64,000 nt of DNA from Diphasiastrum complanatum (lineage: Eukaryota > Streptophyta > Lycopodiopsida > Lycopodiales > Lycopodiaceae): assembly GCA_029204225.1 (NCBI GenBank), contig CM055106.1, forward strand, positions 10,242,978 through 10,306,977, in the 5' to 3' direction. Both the position numbers and the translations under genes were made by a program. The notes beneath the pieces were generated by a model. The model had not been told where the DNA came from. It made no database searches and was given only the letters and a program-made list of their open reading frames with translations. Positions 32,004 to 43,499 of the stretch are shown here, one piece after another (within the stretch, counting starts at the first letter, position 1; every line of letters begins with the position of its first letter).

Positions 32004-32631
32004 ACTTTCTTGAGCAGGTTTCAAGAGGAGGATCAGCGCCCATCTTGCCCACCTTCTGCATATTTTCTAACCATTTTTCAGCACCCATGTGTTGCCATTT
32101 TCAACGCCCATTTCCTACTCGCCCATTTGCACCTACTTTTTGCACCCATTTGTTGCCATGTTTTGGGCCTATCTACTGCAATTTTTAGCACCCATCTCCT
32201 ATTATTTCTATTGCCCATTTGCACCTACTTTTTGCACCCATTTGTTGCCATTTTTTGCGCCTATTACTACTATTTCCAGCGCCTTGTTTTCTCCTCTTTT
32301 TTGCCATTTTGATGTCCCAAAGCCCCAACCTTTTTACCTCTTTTCCAGCACCCTCTTACCTCTTCACATTTGCCCATTTGTTGTCCAAATTTTTAGCCCA
32401 TGTCTAGTGCTATTTGTGCCTATTTCTGGTCATTTTGTTTTCAGCCATTACCTCTTCTAGGATGGTGAGTTTTCAACGTGGCGGCGTGGACACTTCTCTT
32501 TAGCCATCATTATCGTGTATTACTCACACATTCGGAGTAATTTTCCTAGCATTGTTTTCTCTTTTTCTAGCTTCATTTCTTGTTAGTTCTGCACTTTTTC
32601 AGCCTTTTTCAGCTCTTTAGAATATTGTTTT

Positions 32632-33080
32632 ATGCACATTGATGCTTGCATGGATCGTCTTGAGAGTCATATCGATCGTATCCTTTTTAGCCTTTATACC
32701 ATTTTGCCTCGATATCACACTGCCAGAGATCCTTATCGTCCTGATAAAGCCCCTTTATTTCCCATACTGAGTCCGATTACTACCTCTCTCTCTTCATCTT
32801 CAGGAGGTGCTTTTAGTAGTATGTTTGGTTAGTCTTTATATGGTGGTAGTTTTTTTGGCTCTCCATATGGGTCTCCTGCACCAGCATCTAGATTTTCCTC
32901 AATAAACACCAGGTTTTTCTTTTCCTATTTTTCCTAGAAGTCATGAGCCACATTTTGCTCGTGATTTTCGTGATCGCATTCAACTTACGTCTGGACGAGA
33001 ATATTTTGGAGAATTGGTTCTCTAAATTAGAGACCTATTTTCTTATGTATCCCAAGACTGAAACTCAGAAGGTCCAGTTG
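32632..33080 (+). pseudogene. Gypsy F gag start
   Basis: From an ATG at 32632 the frame reads MHIDACMDRLESHIDRILFS, then a serine-rich segment, with a TAG at 32830. Similar coiled starts occur in gag of chromodomain gypsy elements. The rest is cut by the internal deletion. Confidence 0.4.
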
Positions 33081-33104
33081 GCTGCAATATTCTCGTGCTA
33101 AATC

Positions 33105-34085
33105 TCATGGTTTGCTCCAGAGTTGGCCTATTCCTCATCGCCAGTGGATAGACATTTCTATGGATTTTATCTTTGACCTTTCTCGTGGTAATGACTCATG
33201 TATGGTGGTGGTAGATCGGTTTGCAGACACATTTTATACCGGTTCGCAGTACTAGTACAGCCGTGCAGTGCGCACGCCTTTTATATCAGAGATTTTTCGG
33301 CTGTATGGTTTTCCACGTAATATCCTTTTTGATCGGGATAGTAATTTTACATCTACCTTTAGGACAGAGCTTATGCATATTTTAGATTTACACCTTCTTA
33401 TGGGTACTGCTTATCATTCTACTGTTGATGGGCAGACTGAGGTCCTTAATCAGATCCTTGAAAATTATCTTCGGCATTTTGTTTCTCCTTTAGAGAAGGA
33501 GTGGGATCAACATTTATGTTTGGCAGAGTATAGCTATAATAGCTTTGTTAGTACCAGCACTAGAGTTTCTCCTTGCTTATTGGCTCTTGGGTATGCTCTT
33601 CTTTTGCTAGGCGTGACTCTTCCTCCTGATGATACACCAATCACCATTGCTTTTTTCTTATCAGGTGTTCGGGTGCTTATTGCTAAGGCTATTACTCATT
33701 TATAGCATGTCCATCAGCGTTACCAGACTTTTGTTGATCGCCATCGTCGTCATGTCGAGTTTCAGGTTGGTGGTTTATCTTCGGCTACGCTTTGCGCGAC
33801 ATCATTTTGTTCAGGGCCACGCTTCTACTGAACCACGTTATTATGGGCCTTATCGTATTCTGGAGTGTCTCAGTCCTGTTATATATCGTTTAAAACTATT
33901 TGCTTCTACACGTGCTTGTAATAGCTTTCATGTTAGCCTATTACGTGTTGCCATTGAGGATGATGCTCCTCGCGATCTCACATTTCCTACAAATCCTAAG
34001 CTATTCCCTTTTTTACCACCTACCATTCACCAAGTTCGCTTTCAGCATAGTCGGCGCCGTCAACAGGTTCAGTTTTTGGTATAGT
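33105..34085 (+). pseudogene. Gypsy F integrase and chromodomain-like tail
   Basis: The frame reads LLQSWPIPHRQWIDISMDFI, where the first catalytic Asp is in SMDF. VVVDRFAD follows, then a stop near 33255. After a short frame change come IFRLYGFPRNILFDRD (second Asp), YHSTVDGQTEVLNQ (catalytic Glu) and LRHFVSPLEKEWDQHL. The C-terminal part PYRILECLSPVIYRLKL and FHVSLLR sits in a shifted frame at 33780-33950. It is a recognisable Ty3/gypsy integrase but has stops. Confidence 0.85.
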
Positions 34086-34200
34086 GGGATGGTCGTCCTA
34101 TTGATGTTTTTTTATCATACACCATTATTGGCAGATTAGCAGGCTCGAGCCCTCATGGCCTTGGTTATTTCATCTACCATGGATATCATTGCAGATGTTC

Positions 34201-35295
34201 TCTCTACCTCATGATTCGGGTAGCCATGGCATCTACTCACACGTGGGAACATGCTCCACACATTTGTGATTTACATATGTACGTCAAAATGTAAATTGAT
34301 CAAGTTAAAATTTGCATAATTTTCATAGAAGGCTATGTGTAGAAAGCTCAAAACATATCCTACTTTGAAGCACATAGCATATATTCATGTGCTATATTGA
34401 ATTGTGCTAACCACAAAAAAATTGGAATTTTTTTTTTCTTCTAATAACAGTGTTAGAGTAAGTGATTGTTTTAGTTGACTATATACAATGTTTACATTAA
34501 GACCAAGCCATTTTCTTAGAATTTGGAGCAAGGCTCCTTCGACATCACTATGCAGTAGTAGAAGTTTAGTTTTATTAGTTACAATAAACTCCTCGACATA
34601 ACTCCCCCTTAGTAAAATCCACGACATAATGATGCAGATATGCCTTTGACAAGTTTGGTTTGGGAGTATTACCTCTTAGAGGGACCCACATGTATGTTTG
34701 ACAATTTTCAAGTGGACGCACTAAGAAATTTGGTGTGGATAATGTGCGTTATACATTAATGGAGAGACAAATGTTTATAAAGACAATGGCAAAATGTTTG
34801 ACTACAACGATCTTAGGCAAGGGGAAGAATTGAGTAAAAACCTACTTGGAGTCCACCTAGGCAAAAGAAACTCACTTGGAGTCCACCTTGATTAGTGTGT
34901 GGAACTAAATGAATATTGGATGATTTCTAGTAGTCCTATCAAATGTAAATGTTGCATGAGAGGCAAGGTCAAATGTAAAATTTCGAAACAAAACTATCTT
35001 TATGTTTCGGATATACTAGAAGATGATCACAATACAATGAGTAGTGTTGACACTAAAAAAGAGAGATGGTTGAGCATACAATGTCTAGTTCGTTTAAAAC
35101 CACACAAAATGGATTTTTCTTAATGTCCATTAGCAAGTTAAACTTTTCAAATTTCTCTTTGCCAAGTGATTTTGTGACTTAAATTTGAGCATGGGATAAC
35201 AATTTCAATACAAGTTTGATTTTTACAAAAGATAGAAGGTGCTTCATTTTGACTTTTTATTTGTTGATTTAGGAGTCTTCTAGGCCTTATAGAAT
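34201..35295. other. No gene; possible LTR debris
   Basis: A stretch at 34233-34270 (CACACGTGGGAACATGCTCCACAC) resembles copia B LTR sequence at 17414-17440. On the minus strand TAAGGGGGAGTTATG (about 34609-34595) looks like a polypurine tract. No coding is recognised. Confidence 0.35.
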
Positions 35296-35299
35296 TACA

Positions 35300-35650
35300 T
35301 TAGTAGTTTGAGCACCAAAAGGGCCTTTTGTCAAGACACGGCTTTTACTTTTCAAACGGTTGATGACCACCAAGTCGAAAGCAAAGCGTCTGGGGGCTGG
35401 TTTTCGGAGGTCCAATTGGCTAAACACCCGGAACATGGCAAGAACACGTCTCTTCATGGTGAAAAAGTCACCAGGAAGAGGGCCGCACGGATGATGGCTC
35501 TAACCCAGGGAAGAGCACCTATGTCCCCCATGAGAAGATTAATGTCGTGTGCTGCACAAGGGGTATGAACGATGTGGGGGAACTCGGACTCTAGGAGGAC
35601 ACCCATCTGAACACAGTTGGTGGCATTGTCCGTCACCACCATTACGATTA
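35300..35650 (-). pseudogene. hAT-family (DUF659-type) transposase scrap
   Basis: The minus strand reads MVVTDNATNCVQMGVLL, then FPHIVHTPCAAHDINLLM, then DIGALPWVRAIIRA, matching the plant hAT DUF659 pattern (VTDNAxN...TPCAAHxLxLxLxDIG). It continues in another frame with PAPRRFAFDLVVINRLKSKS, the following conserved block. Only this middle part of a transposase remains. Confidence 0.8.
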
Positions 35651-35659
35651 AATGTACAC

Positions 35660-37760
35660 ATGACCCAGTTATGTGTTTTTAACTATGAAGGATCGTAATG
35701 TTGTTCGTTGGTCAAAATTGTTTTGGAGTTTTTTTATCATATTTTTTGTACAATTCAAAACTCCCACTAGGCGGGATCTTGACTTGTGATTGGACCATAC
35801 TTGCTACCTGCAAGTCTCCCGAGTGCCCGAATTTTAACACATGGTTAACACTAGTTTATTTTGAACTAATCATAGTTTGAAAAACATATGTAGTTTAGGG
35901 AAGGGAGTGGTTTAGGTTTATTATTTTCTTAACGATTCATCCACTTTTAGTTTCAAAATAATTTACTCATCATCTTTTTGCATTGTGATGGCTTCTAGCA
36001 GCTATAAACCACAAAGTAATATTGTCTTAGTTTTTATTTGTAACAAAAAAGACTCTGAAGGCTCTTAAATCCCACGTATGTACAAAAAGTGGATCATAGG
36101 AGTTTTTGGAAAGAGAGAATTTTAGACTTCAAAGTTTTAAATGGAGGTCGACAATTTCAAAGGTCTTGGTTCAACATGTGTACATGTATCCAAAGTGGAA
36201 GGTAAAGGTCCAAATGATATACTCAAAGGCAATTGTAAGTTGTGGATACAAATTTGTAAAAAAAAATTAATCATTTTAATACTCTCATACACATTCAAAT
36301 AATCAATGTAGAGCAATACAACTCTTGCTAGCATCATAGACATCTTCATTTTGATATTGGTTTACTTCAACATAAGAACCGCTCTCTAAGGTCACTCTTG
36401 GTTTCTTATATTTTCTTTTATGATTCATCTTATGTGCCATCCATGAATGGTTTAGGTGGAAGATTGGAGACAATATCAATCACTACTCCCTTTTTCATGT
36501 GAAGAAATGGATTCCTCTGGATTCTACCATAGCAAAGTGCTTTTGATTGTGATTTTTTATGGACATTCAGAGTTGTATGAAACATAGCACCGGTCCAAAA
36601 ACCAATTGATCACATTGGTTTTTGCTTTTTGCAATATTTGTAGATTTTTTGTTAAATGTAATGTTTGGCGAATAATGACTATTTATTTATTGTGATGTAA
36701 TGGATGAAGTGTTATCAGACCTCCTAGATGATCAATGGGATAAAAAAAAGATCGATAACATTCAATGCCTAATTAATGGATTTTCAATGAAATTTAGATA
36801 TCATATAGAGAAACAAATGATTTCTTAAATATTTTATTATATGGACTAAAGTTGACAATGAATGGAAAGCATTTAGATCAAGATTTTACATTGAACTGTC
36901 AAGATCAAATACAAATTCAGGTGAAGTAAAAATATGCTATTATTACAGCAATTGAGGTGAAAGAGAATTGGACATTGAATAACCAAGCACACCAAGGGGA
37001 TCGTCAAGATTCAAGGAGGAGCCATCAAGACTTGTTTGCATGAGTAAGGATATGCAAAGGGAAGACACTATATCACACTTTCATGACTTCTTTGATAGAT
37101 GAATTAAGCTTGCTTTGATGGTGTGCTTAAATCTAAAAGTAGACTTGAGATAATTCCACATGACTATGATGCTTTGATGGGATGCAAAAATTTGGTAATT
37201 TGTGATTCTCCATTTCATAACATGACATTAGTTTATGTTTGAAATGTCTATCTACTTGTTTTCGGATTATATGCAAGTAAGATTGGTCAATTCATCCATT
37301 TGTTGGATGATGGTATTTTTACATGTTGTGAGGCAATTTGTAAACACATTATAAGAATAAGTGAATCATCCTTCCAAGGACACTTATATCCATAATGATG
37401 TAATTAGCCTCGTTAGATCTGAGATTAGCATGGAATCCAAGCATAAAGATATGATGCAAAATCTTTGTTATTTTAACATGCATAGTCTTGCCAATCTTGA
37501 TGTGTCTAATTCTCAAGATCTTGGTAGTATAATGATGTGACTCAAGAAGGACTCTTGATTTCCTCATGGAGTTGCAGCTGTTTTCAAGGAGGAGGAGTTT
37601 GGGATCAATCATGTTCTGCAAGGATGAGAGAAATCAATGGCAAAAGTACTCAAATGGTGAAAAGCTCTTCATGGTGCTTGGAAATGGCTTTCAATCAAAG
37701 AAGCTTTATCATGGCTATGGTGATCTTGCTGCAATTTCAGGTTTAGTGGCTGGTTTTTTA
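35660..37760. other. No gene recognised
   Basis: AT-rich DNA with short open frames only. No repeat boundary or protein family could be assigned. Confidence 0.5.
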
Positions 37761-37767
37761 AAAAATT

Positions 37768-38736
37768 TGTCATGTGTTTCATATAATTAGCCCATGAGCT
37801 TACTAAATGCTATGCTAAATATAGCCATGGAACCAATCTAGACTAGATTCGGTCAATAGGATTGTTGATAAAGTGGTTTGAACAACCTCGCTATATTTGT
37901 GAATAGCGGAGTTGTAATAAAAGGTCCAATTTAGCTAAATAAGACCCCAAACTTATAGTAGAGGCACAGATGACCACTATAAATAGCTGAGGTCATGAAT
38001 AAGCTATTGTTCATTATGGTAATTTCTAGTTTTAAGAGATCTTGGAGCTCTCTTTGAAAGCTTCCTTGATGGAAATGGTGGTTCATGTGCCTACAATCAT
38101 ATGAGAGCTTAGATCATGATCTAAAATCAGGCCCAATCTCTTGAATGATCTCCATTCATGAATACTAAATGCTTACTTTGCCTAATTTGGTGAAGTTTTG
38201 CTTCTTTTATCTACTTTTTTTTTTTTTTTTGCCTAATTTTCTTGGTTTCTTGCATTTCCCATTTGACTTGATGTCCATGAATGGATTAGGTGTCATGTGC
38301 CAATCTTAGCATTAAAACATCTAATCCATTCATAAACATCAAATTAAAATAGAAATGCAAGAAATCAAGAAAACTAGACAAAAAAAAAAACAAAAGTAGA
38401 CAAACTAGAGAAATTTCCATCAAGGAAGCTTTCAAAGAGAAGCTCCAAGATCTCTTATAATTCAGAATCACTAAAATGAACAATAGCCTCCAAATTTAGC
38501 ATGACCTCAACTATTTATAGTGGTCATTTGTGCCTCTACTATAAGTTTGGGGCCTTATTTAGCCAATTTGGGCCTTACAACTATTATTACAATTTTGCTA
38601 TTTACAAATATAGCGAGGTTGTTCGATCCACTTTATTAACAATCCTACTGACTAAATCTAGTCTAGATTAGCTCCATGGCTATATTTAGCATAGCATTTA
38701 ATAAGCTCTTGGGCTAATTACATGTAGCACATGGCA
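37768..38736. repeat. Large foldback: two LTR-like arms in inverted orientation
   Basis: Arm 1 (37768 to about 38299, plus) and arm 2 (about 38318-38736, minus) are inverted copies. Shared parts include AGCTTCCTTGATGGAAAT, CCCAAACTTATAGTAGAGGC and CTATATTTGTGAATAGC with small changes. Arm 2 is preceded on the minus strand by the purine run TTAAGTAGGGGGAG and starts TGCCATGTG, as a 3' LTR would. Arm 1 starts TGTCATGTG. The arms nearly meet, leaving a short loop near 38300-38318. A transcript would form a very long hairpin. Confidence 0.8.
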
Positions 38737-38750
38737 CTCCCCCTACTTAA

Positions 38751-39155
38751 GCATTTTTGCCCTAAAAAATGAAGACCGTATAGTAATTTGTTGAGTGCCA
38801 TGCTCTGTGAATCTTTTTGCAAAAGTTGAAAATCTCTAGCCACCTAATAGTAGGAATGATCTTCCCTATGGTGTGCTTAATAGTAACCATTCTCTATTTG
38901 TCAAATATTGTCGTCCTAGATTCTGCTGCCAGCTTATTATTGTAGAACAGTGTCTCAAACTACTTTTTGTGTCTGATCTAGATAACTTGTCTTGTGGAAT
39001 ATTTGAGATTCATCTCAAATATAGTTGCAAGTGTTTCACATAGGAAGGTAGTTCAACCTTGAAAATACCTATAGTGAAAGAGAGCATCAACTCTAAGTCT
39101 GATAGGAACAAGCTCAAACATATCTCAATCCAATAACTAAGAAGTCTTCATTATA
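38751..39155. other. Between foldback and copia C: nothing recognised
   Basis: No coding or primer site is visible. It may be the leader of copia C. Confidence 0.4.
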
Positions 39156-40424
39156 ATGGCATCTCAGGAAGGATATCTTCTAGAAGCCAGTGAAAGCCTA
39201 AACACTTCTAATTACTCAATTTGGAAGTTAAGAATGGAGTCTGTTTTGATACACCAGGTTGAAATTCCTAAATATAAGAAGAGAGCTAGAATGGCTCTAC
39301 ATTTCATTAAGATGAATGTATCTAATGAAATTTTGAGAGAGAGAGGATCTTGCACTACAGCCAAAGAAGCTTGGGATACACTAAAGACCATCTATGAAGC
39401 AAAGAATACTTCTAGAATACTCACTCTTAGGAATCAGATTTTTCAAAGTTTCCAAAGAAGTGAAGAGAATGCATCTGACTATGTTATGAGAGTTAAAGAT
39501 TTACATAGAGAGCTTTCCTGTGTTGGTGTTACCATTAACCAAGTTGAGCTAGTTCAAGTCATACTGAATGGCTTGAGAGATGACTATGATAATCTTGTTC
39601 AATCTTTTGCTATTAAGGAGGAGTTACCTAATCTAGAAACTCTCCAAGGAATTCTTATTTCTGAAGAATCTAGACAAAGTTATAAACTCTCCAGGATGAA
39701 CAAACTTGAACATGGTGGAAGTGATAAAGCCCTCTTTGTCAAAGGCAAGCAGAAAGGAAGGAGTAAGAACCAATTCTCTCAAGCATACAACAAAGACAAA
39801 GCCAAAGATCGATATCAAGATGGTGAAGAGGATGAAACAACTCATCCCTCTAACTCAAAAACCAAGAAGAAGAAAGTGAAGTGCTTCTTCTGTGGAAAAA
39901 AGGGGCACTATGTCTCTAATTGCTTTAAGAAAAAAAACCAACTCAAGCAAGCTATTCTCTCCAAAGAGATTGAAGAAGATTCTGTTGCAAGGGATGGAGA
40001 ACGATCACTTATGGTGTCCAGTTTTTCATCATCACCTTTCAAAAAAGATGGAGCCTGGTATATAGACAATGGAGCTTCTTCACACATGTGTTGCTCACAG
40101 GAGTCATTTGACTCAATCTTACCTTACAAAGGACTAAAGAGATCTATTTATATTATTAATGATCATGAGTGTCCAATAAAAGGAATTGGCAACATTCCAT
40201 TGAAACTTGTTTCTTCAAAAGTTCTTGCACTTTCTAATGTTCTTTTCATTCCAAAACTTACAAAGAACTTAATTAGTGTGGGAAAGTTGCTTGATAATGG
40301 ATGTGATTTAAAGTTCAACTTCAATACTTGTTTTATCAAGAAAAATGATGAGATCCTTGCTGATGGATCAAGATGTGGTGAAATATTTAAGTTAAATTCT
40401 TATGAGAAATGCAAACCTTTGTGA
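39156..40424 (+). pseudogene. Copia C gag-protease
   Basis: A 422-codon frame from an ATG. The N-terminal domain (LNTSNYSIWKLRMES) and the UBN2 gag core (AKEAWDTLKTIYEAKNTSRI, RELSCVGVTINQVELVQVIL) are intact. The zinc knuckle CFFCGKKGHYVSNC is complete at about residues 247-260. The protease-like site reads YIDNGASSHMC, where the catalytic DSG or DTG is changed to DNG, which should inactivate it. The frame closes at 40424 by a frameshift just before the GAG-pre-integrase block. Confidence 0.88.
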
Positions 40425-41300
40425 AGTTGTTTTGTTATCTAAGGAAGAGCTGTGGCATAGAAGGTTGGGACATCCTAACTTTACATCTATGTCTTCTATG
40501 GTTAAGAAGGAGAAGGCTATTGGTCTTCCAAAATCTCTTTCTAAAGATTTCAAGCCTTGTGAGGCTTGTGCCATTGCAAAGTCACACAGAAAGCCATATC
40601 AGAAGTCTTTTATAAAGACTACTTATCCATTGGAAGTCATACATTCAGATGTACATTTTTTCTCTTCTAAAAGTATTGGTGGTGCAACATGTTTTGTCAC
40701 CTTTATTGATGACTTTACTAGATACACTTGGTTGTATCTACTTTCTTCAAAGGCTATGGTTTTTATCACTTCCTTATCTTCAAAGCTTATGTAGAAAAAC
40801 AGTTTTCTTGCAAAGTTAAAGCTTTAAGATGCAATGGAGGAGGTGAATATATCTCCAACAAGTTTAGTAATTATTGTGAAGGTGAAGGAATAAAGAAAAA
40901 ATTTTCTTGTGCCTATTCTTCATCCCAAAATGGAGTAGCTGAGAGGAAAAACAGATCTTTATGTGAATGTGCTAAAGCAATTCGAGTAGCAACTTCTTTG
41001 CCTATTGAATATTGGGGTGAAGCTATAAATTGTGCAAACTATTTGTGCAATAGATTACCTCACAATGCTCTTGCTGGAAAAACACCTTTTGAAGTCTTGT
41101 TTCAGAAGAAACCTAAGGTAGATCACCTTAGAGTTTTTGGTTGTACTTGCTTTGTTAATATGCCCTTGGAAACAAGGAAAAGAGATGATCCTAATTCTGT
41201 TAAAGGGATCATGGTTGGATATGCATCCAACAAGAAAGCTTACAGAATCTATATTCCCTCTACCTCAACTACAATTGAGAGTATATTCTATGAAGATCAA
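40402..41300 (+). pseudogene. Copia C integrase, frameshifted
   Basis: The frame starts at 40402 with LWHRRLGHPNF and CEACAIAKSHRKPY (zinc finger). VIHSDVHFF holds the first catalytic Asp and FIDDFTRYTWLY follows. A second frameshift lies near 40730-40790. Downstream, ALRCNGGGEYIS replaces the usual RSDNGGEY, so the second catalytic Asp appears as Asn. NGVAERKNRSL keeps the catalytic Glu. The C-terminal part (VDHLRVFGCTCFV) is intact. Confidence 0.85.
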
Positions 41301-41539
41301 AAATACATTCTTGAGAAGGCCGAGTTCAAAGATTCTCACAAAGATACTCCAATCATCACCCTTGAAGACCATCATGGAGGGATGGGGCCGAGATTTGAGG
41401 AGGAGTCACCTCGAATTTTTTCACCAAGGAGATCTCAAAGAGAAAGATCCGAGCCTAGAAGGCTTACCTATGAAGATAGAGGAAAGCAAGTGGAAATCAA
41501 CTCCACTAATTGTGTCTATTTTATTTCTCATGAGGAGCC

Positions 41540-42624
41540 GAAGGATGTATATGATGCTATCAACTCAAAGGAATGGTACCTTGCCATGGAGGAATATGAT
41601 GCTTTGATGGCCAACAATACATGGGAGCTTGTGGATCTTCCATCTAACAAGCATACCATTGGTTGCAAATGGGTTTTTCAAGTCAAGTATAATGAAGATG
41701 GCACAATCAACAAGTACAAGACTAGGCTTTGTGCTAAAGGCTTTGCTCAAGTATATGGACTTGATTATGAGGAGACCTTTGCCCCAGTTGCAAAGATGGT
41801 GACAATTAGAATCATAATTTCTCTTGCTTGTTTTTTCAATTGGCATATTATTCAACTAGATGTTTCTAATGCATTTCTAAATGGCTATCTAGAAGAAGAG
41901 ATCTATATGGATCAACCTATTGGGTTCATCCATGATGAAGAAAAAGTTTGCTTGCTCTTCAAAAGTTTATATGGATTAAAGCAAGCTCCAAGGTCATGGT
42001 ATTCTCGACTTAATACCTTTCTTGAGTCACTAGGATTTAATCTTAGTAACTATGATCCTTCCTTATATATGTCAAGTTTTTTGATAAAGATATTGTCATC
42101 CTTCTTATTTATGTTGATGATATCATTTTGACAGGAAGTTGTATCAAGTTAGTTGAGGAAACCAAGATTGCACTTGAAACAGAGTTCAAGATGCAAGATC
42201 TTGGAAAAATTCACTATATTCTAGGATTAGAGATTGACTTTCTTAAAGATACAGCTTTTACATGTCAATCCAAGTATGCTCTTTCAATGTTAAAGAAGTT
42301 CAATATGTTGAATTGTAAGAGTATAGAAATACCTATGGAGCAAAATGTAAAGAACTCTAAGAAAGGTGATGAAAGATCCTTCGAGGACATCACACTTTTT
42401 AGAAGTCTTATAGGGTCACAATAACTAGACCTGACATAAGCTTTAGTGTTCATAAGTTGAGCCAGTCTATGCAAAATCCTTCAGTTTATCATTGGAAAAT
42501 GGCCAAGAGAGTGCTTAGATATATATCTTCAACTTTTAATTTTGGTTTATTGTATAAAAGTGAAGATCTTTCTATTATTGGTTATACTGACTCAGATTTT
42601 GCAAGTGATAGTGAAACAATGTGA
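41540..42624 (+). pseudogene. Copia C reverse transcriptase and partial RNase H
   Basis: RVT_2 reads GCKWVFQVKYNEDGTINKYK, LDVSNAFLNGYLEEEIYM and LYGLKQAPRSWYSRLN. A frameshift near 42085 puts the catalytic YVDDIILTG in another frame. The following 98-codon frame (42128-42424) holds EFKMQDLGKIHYILGLEI and closes near GSQ. RNase H (RPDISFSVHKLSQSM, YTDSDFAS) is shifted again and truncated at 42624. Confidence 0.87.
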
Positions 42625-43426
42625 ACTGCTTTGTGAGTTACGGTGGTAAATACACACGCATTTGTGGAATACAATAAAGTGGGCTTACTAGAAGGCTACC
42701 ATTGCTAATGCTCTTCTAAAATTTGATTAATCTTTTCCTCAGAGATGTCACATTGTTAATGCATGAATGTCGTTTTCTTAATACATTACGCTCTTCGGGT
42801 TTTAGATCTAGTGAACTGACCCTATTATGGAAATAATAATGATATAAATAAGTATTATATTGCTCATAGTTTTATTGGTCATTGTGGGTGGTTGTGGCTA
42901 CTTGCCATACTCTAGGCGGGTACCCACAATAGCACAAAACCAAAAACGACTAGTATCACGATGGACATCTGAACTAGTTTCAATATTTCAATTGTTCTAT
43001 GAAACATTTGCACATATTTCATAAGTTTTTATTTTTTTGAGTAAGGTGAAATGGGCCAGTATGGCAAGAGCCTGGCAACCATCAAACTTATGCCATACCA
43101 TGCTTCTTAATGTTGATTAGGGCTAAAATAGTATAAAACATATTACTTTTCGATAGTATACTACCCAATAAATTGTAAACTATTCTTGACAGAGATAACA
43201 ACTGGATGTCACTCGGACACGTCTTCCTTACCACACCAGCTTTTGTGGTTTGTTGTCGTGGAATGGTGGCATGTAACAGATGATCTCCTTGGACCGATTT
43301 ATGCATATGGTATTTTGTAATGTAAAATGTTGGATTGGCATTAACCTTTTCTATGGTTAACTCTGATAGGAGGTAAAAAGTTTGGTCTTGTTTTTACAAG
43401 GGGGACTGTGTGAGGTTGGCTTATCT

Positions 43427-43499
<73 letters not shown>

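Larger units (their letters stand above)
31750..34200 (+). mobile_element. Gypsy F: internally deleted Ty3/gypsy element
   Basis: An LTR-like region with a TATA box (GTATATATAGGGC, about 31858) is followed by the primer site TGGTATCAGAGC at 31992-32003. A repeat-rich leader (32040-32460) and the start of gag follow. Sequence then jumps to integrase near 33100, with protease, RT and RNase H missing. It ends in a chromodomain-like segment (QFLV, stop, WDGRPID) near 34080. The left LTR start and the 3' LTR were not defined. Confidence 0.75.
39156..42624 (+). mobile_element. Copia C: nearly full-length coding, no LTRs found
   Basis: Gag, protease, integrase, RT and part of RNase H follow each other with only a few frame breaks, making this the best-preserved copia element in the window. 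RNase H is cut at about 42624 (DSDFASDSET then stop) and no 3' LTR or polypurine tract follows. The foldback arms at 37768-38736 are the nearest LTR-like sequences, but their link to this element is unproven. Confidence 0.88.

Noticed and set aside
32089-32460. Membrane-protein-like frames rich in Phe, Leu and Cys
   Set aside because: Translations of the repeated leader of gypsy F in several frames; none preferred.
34385-34627. 80-codon minus-strand frame after a purine run
   Set aside because: Looks like LTR sequence following a polypurine tract; no protein motif.
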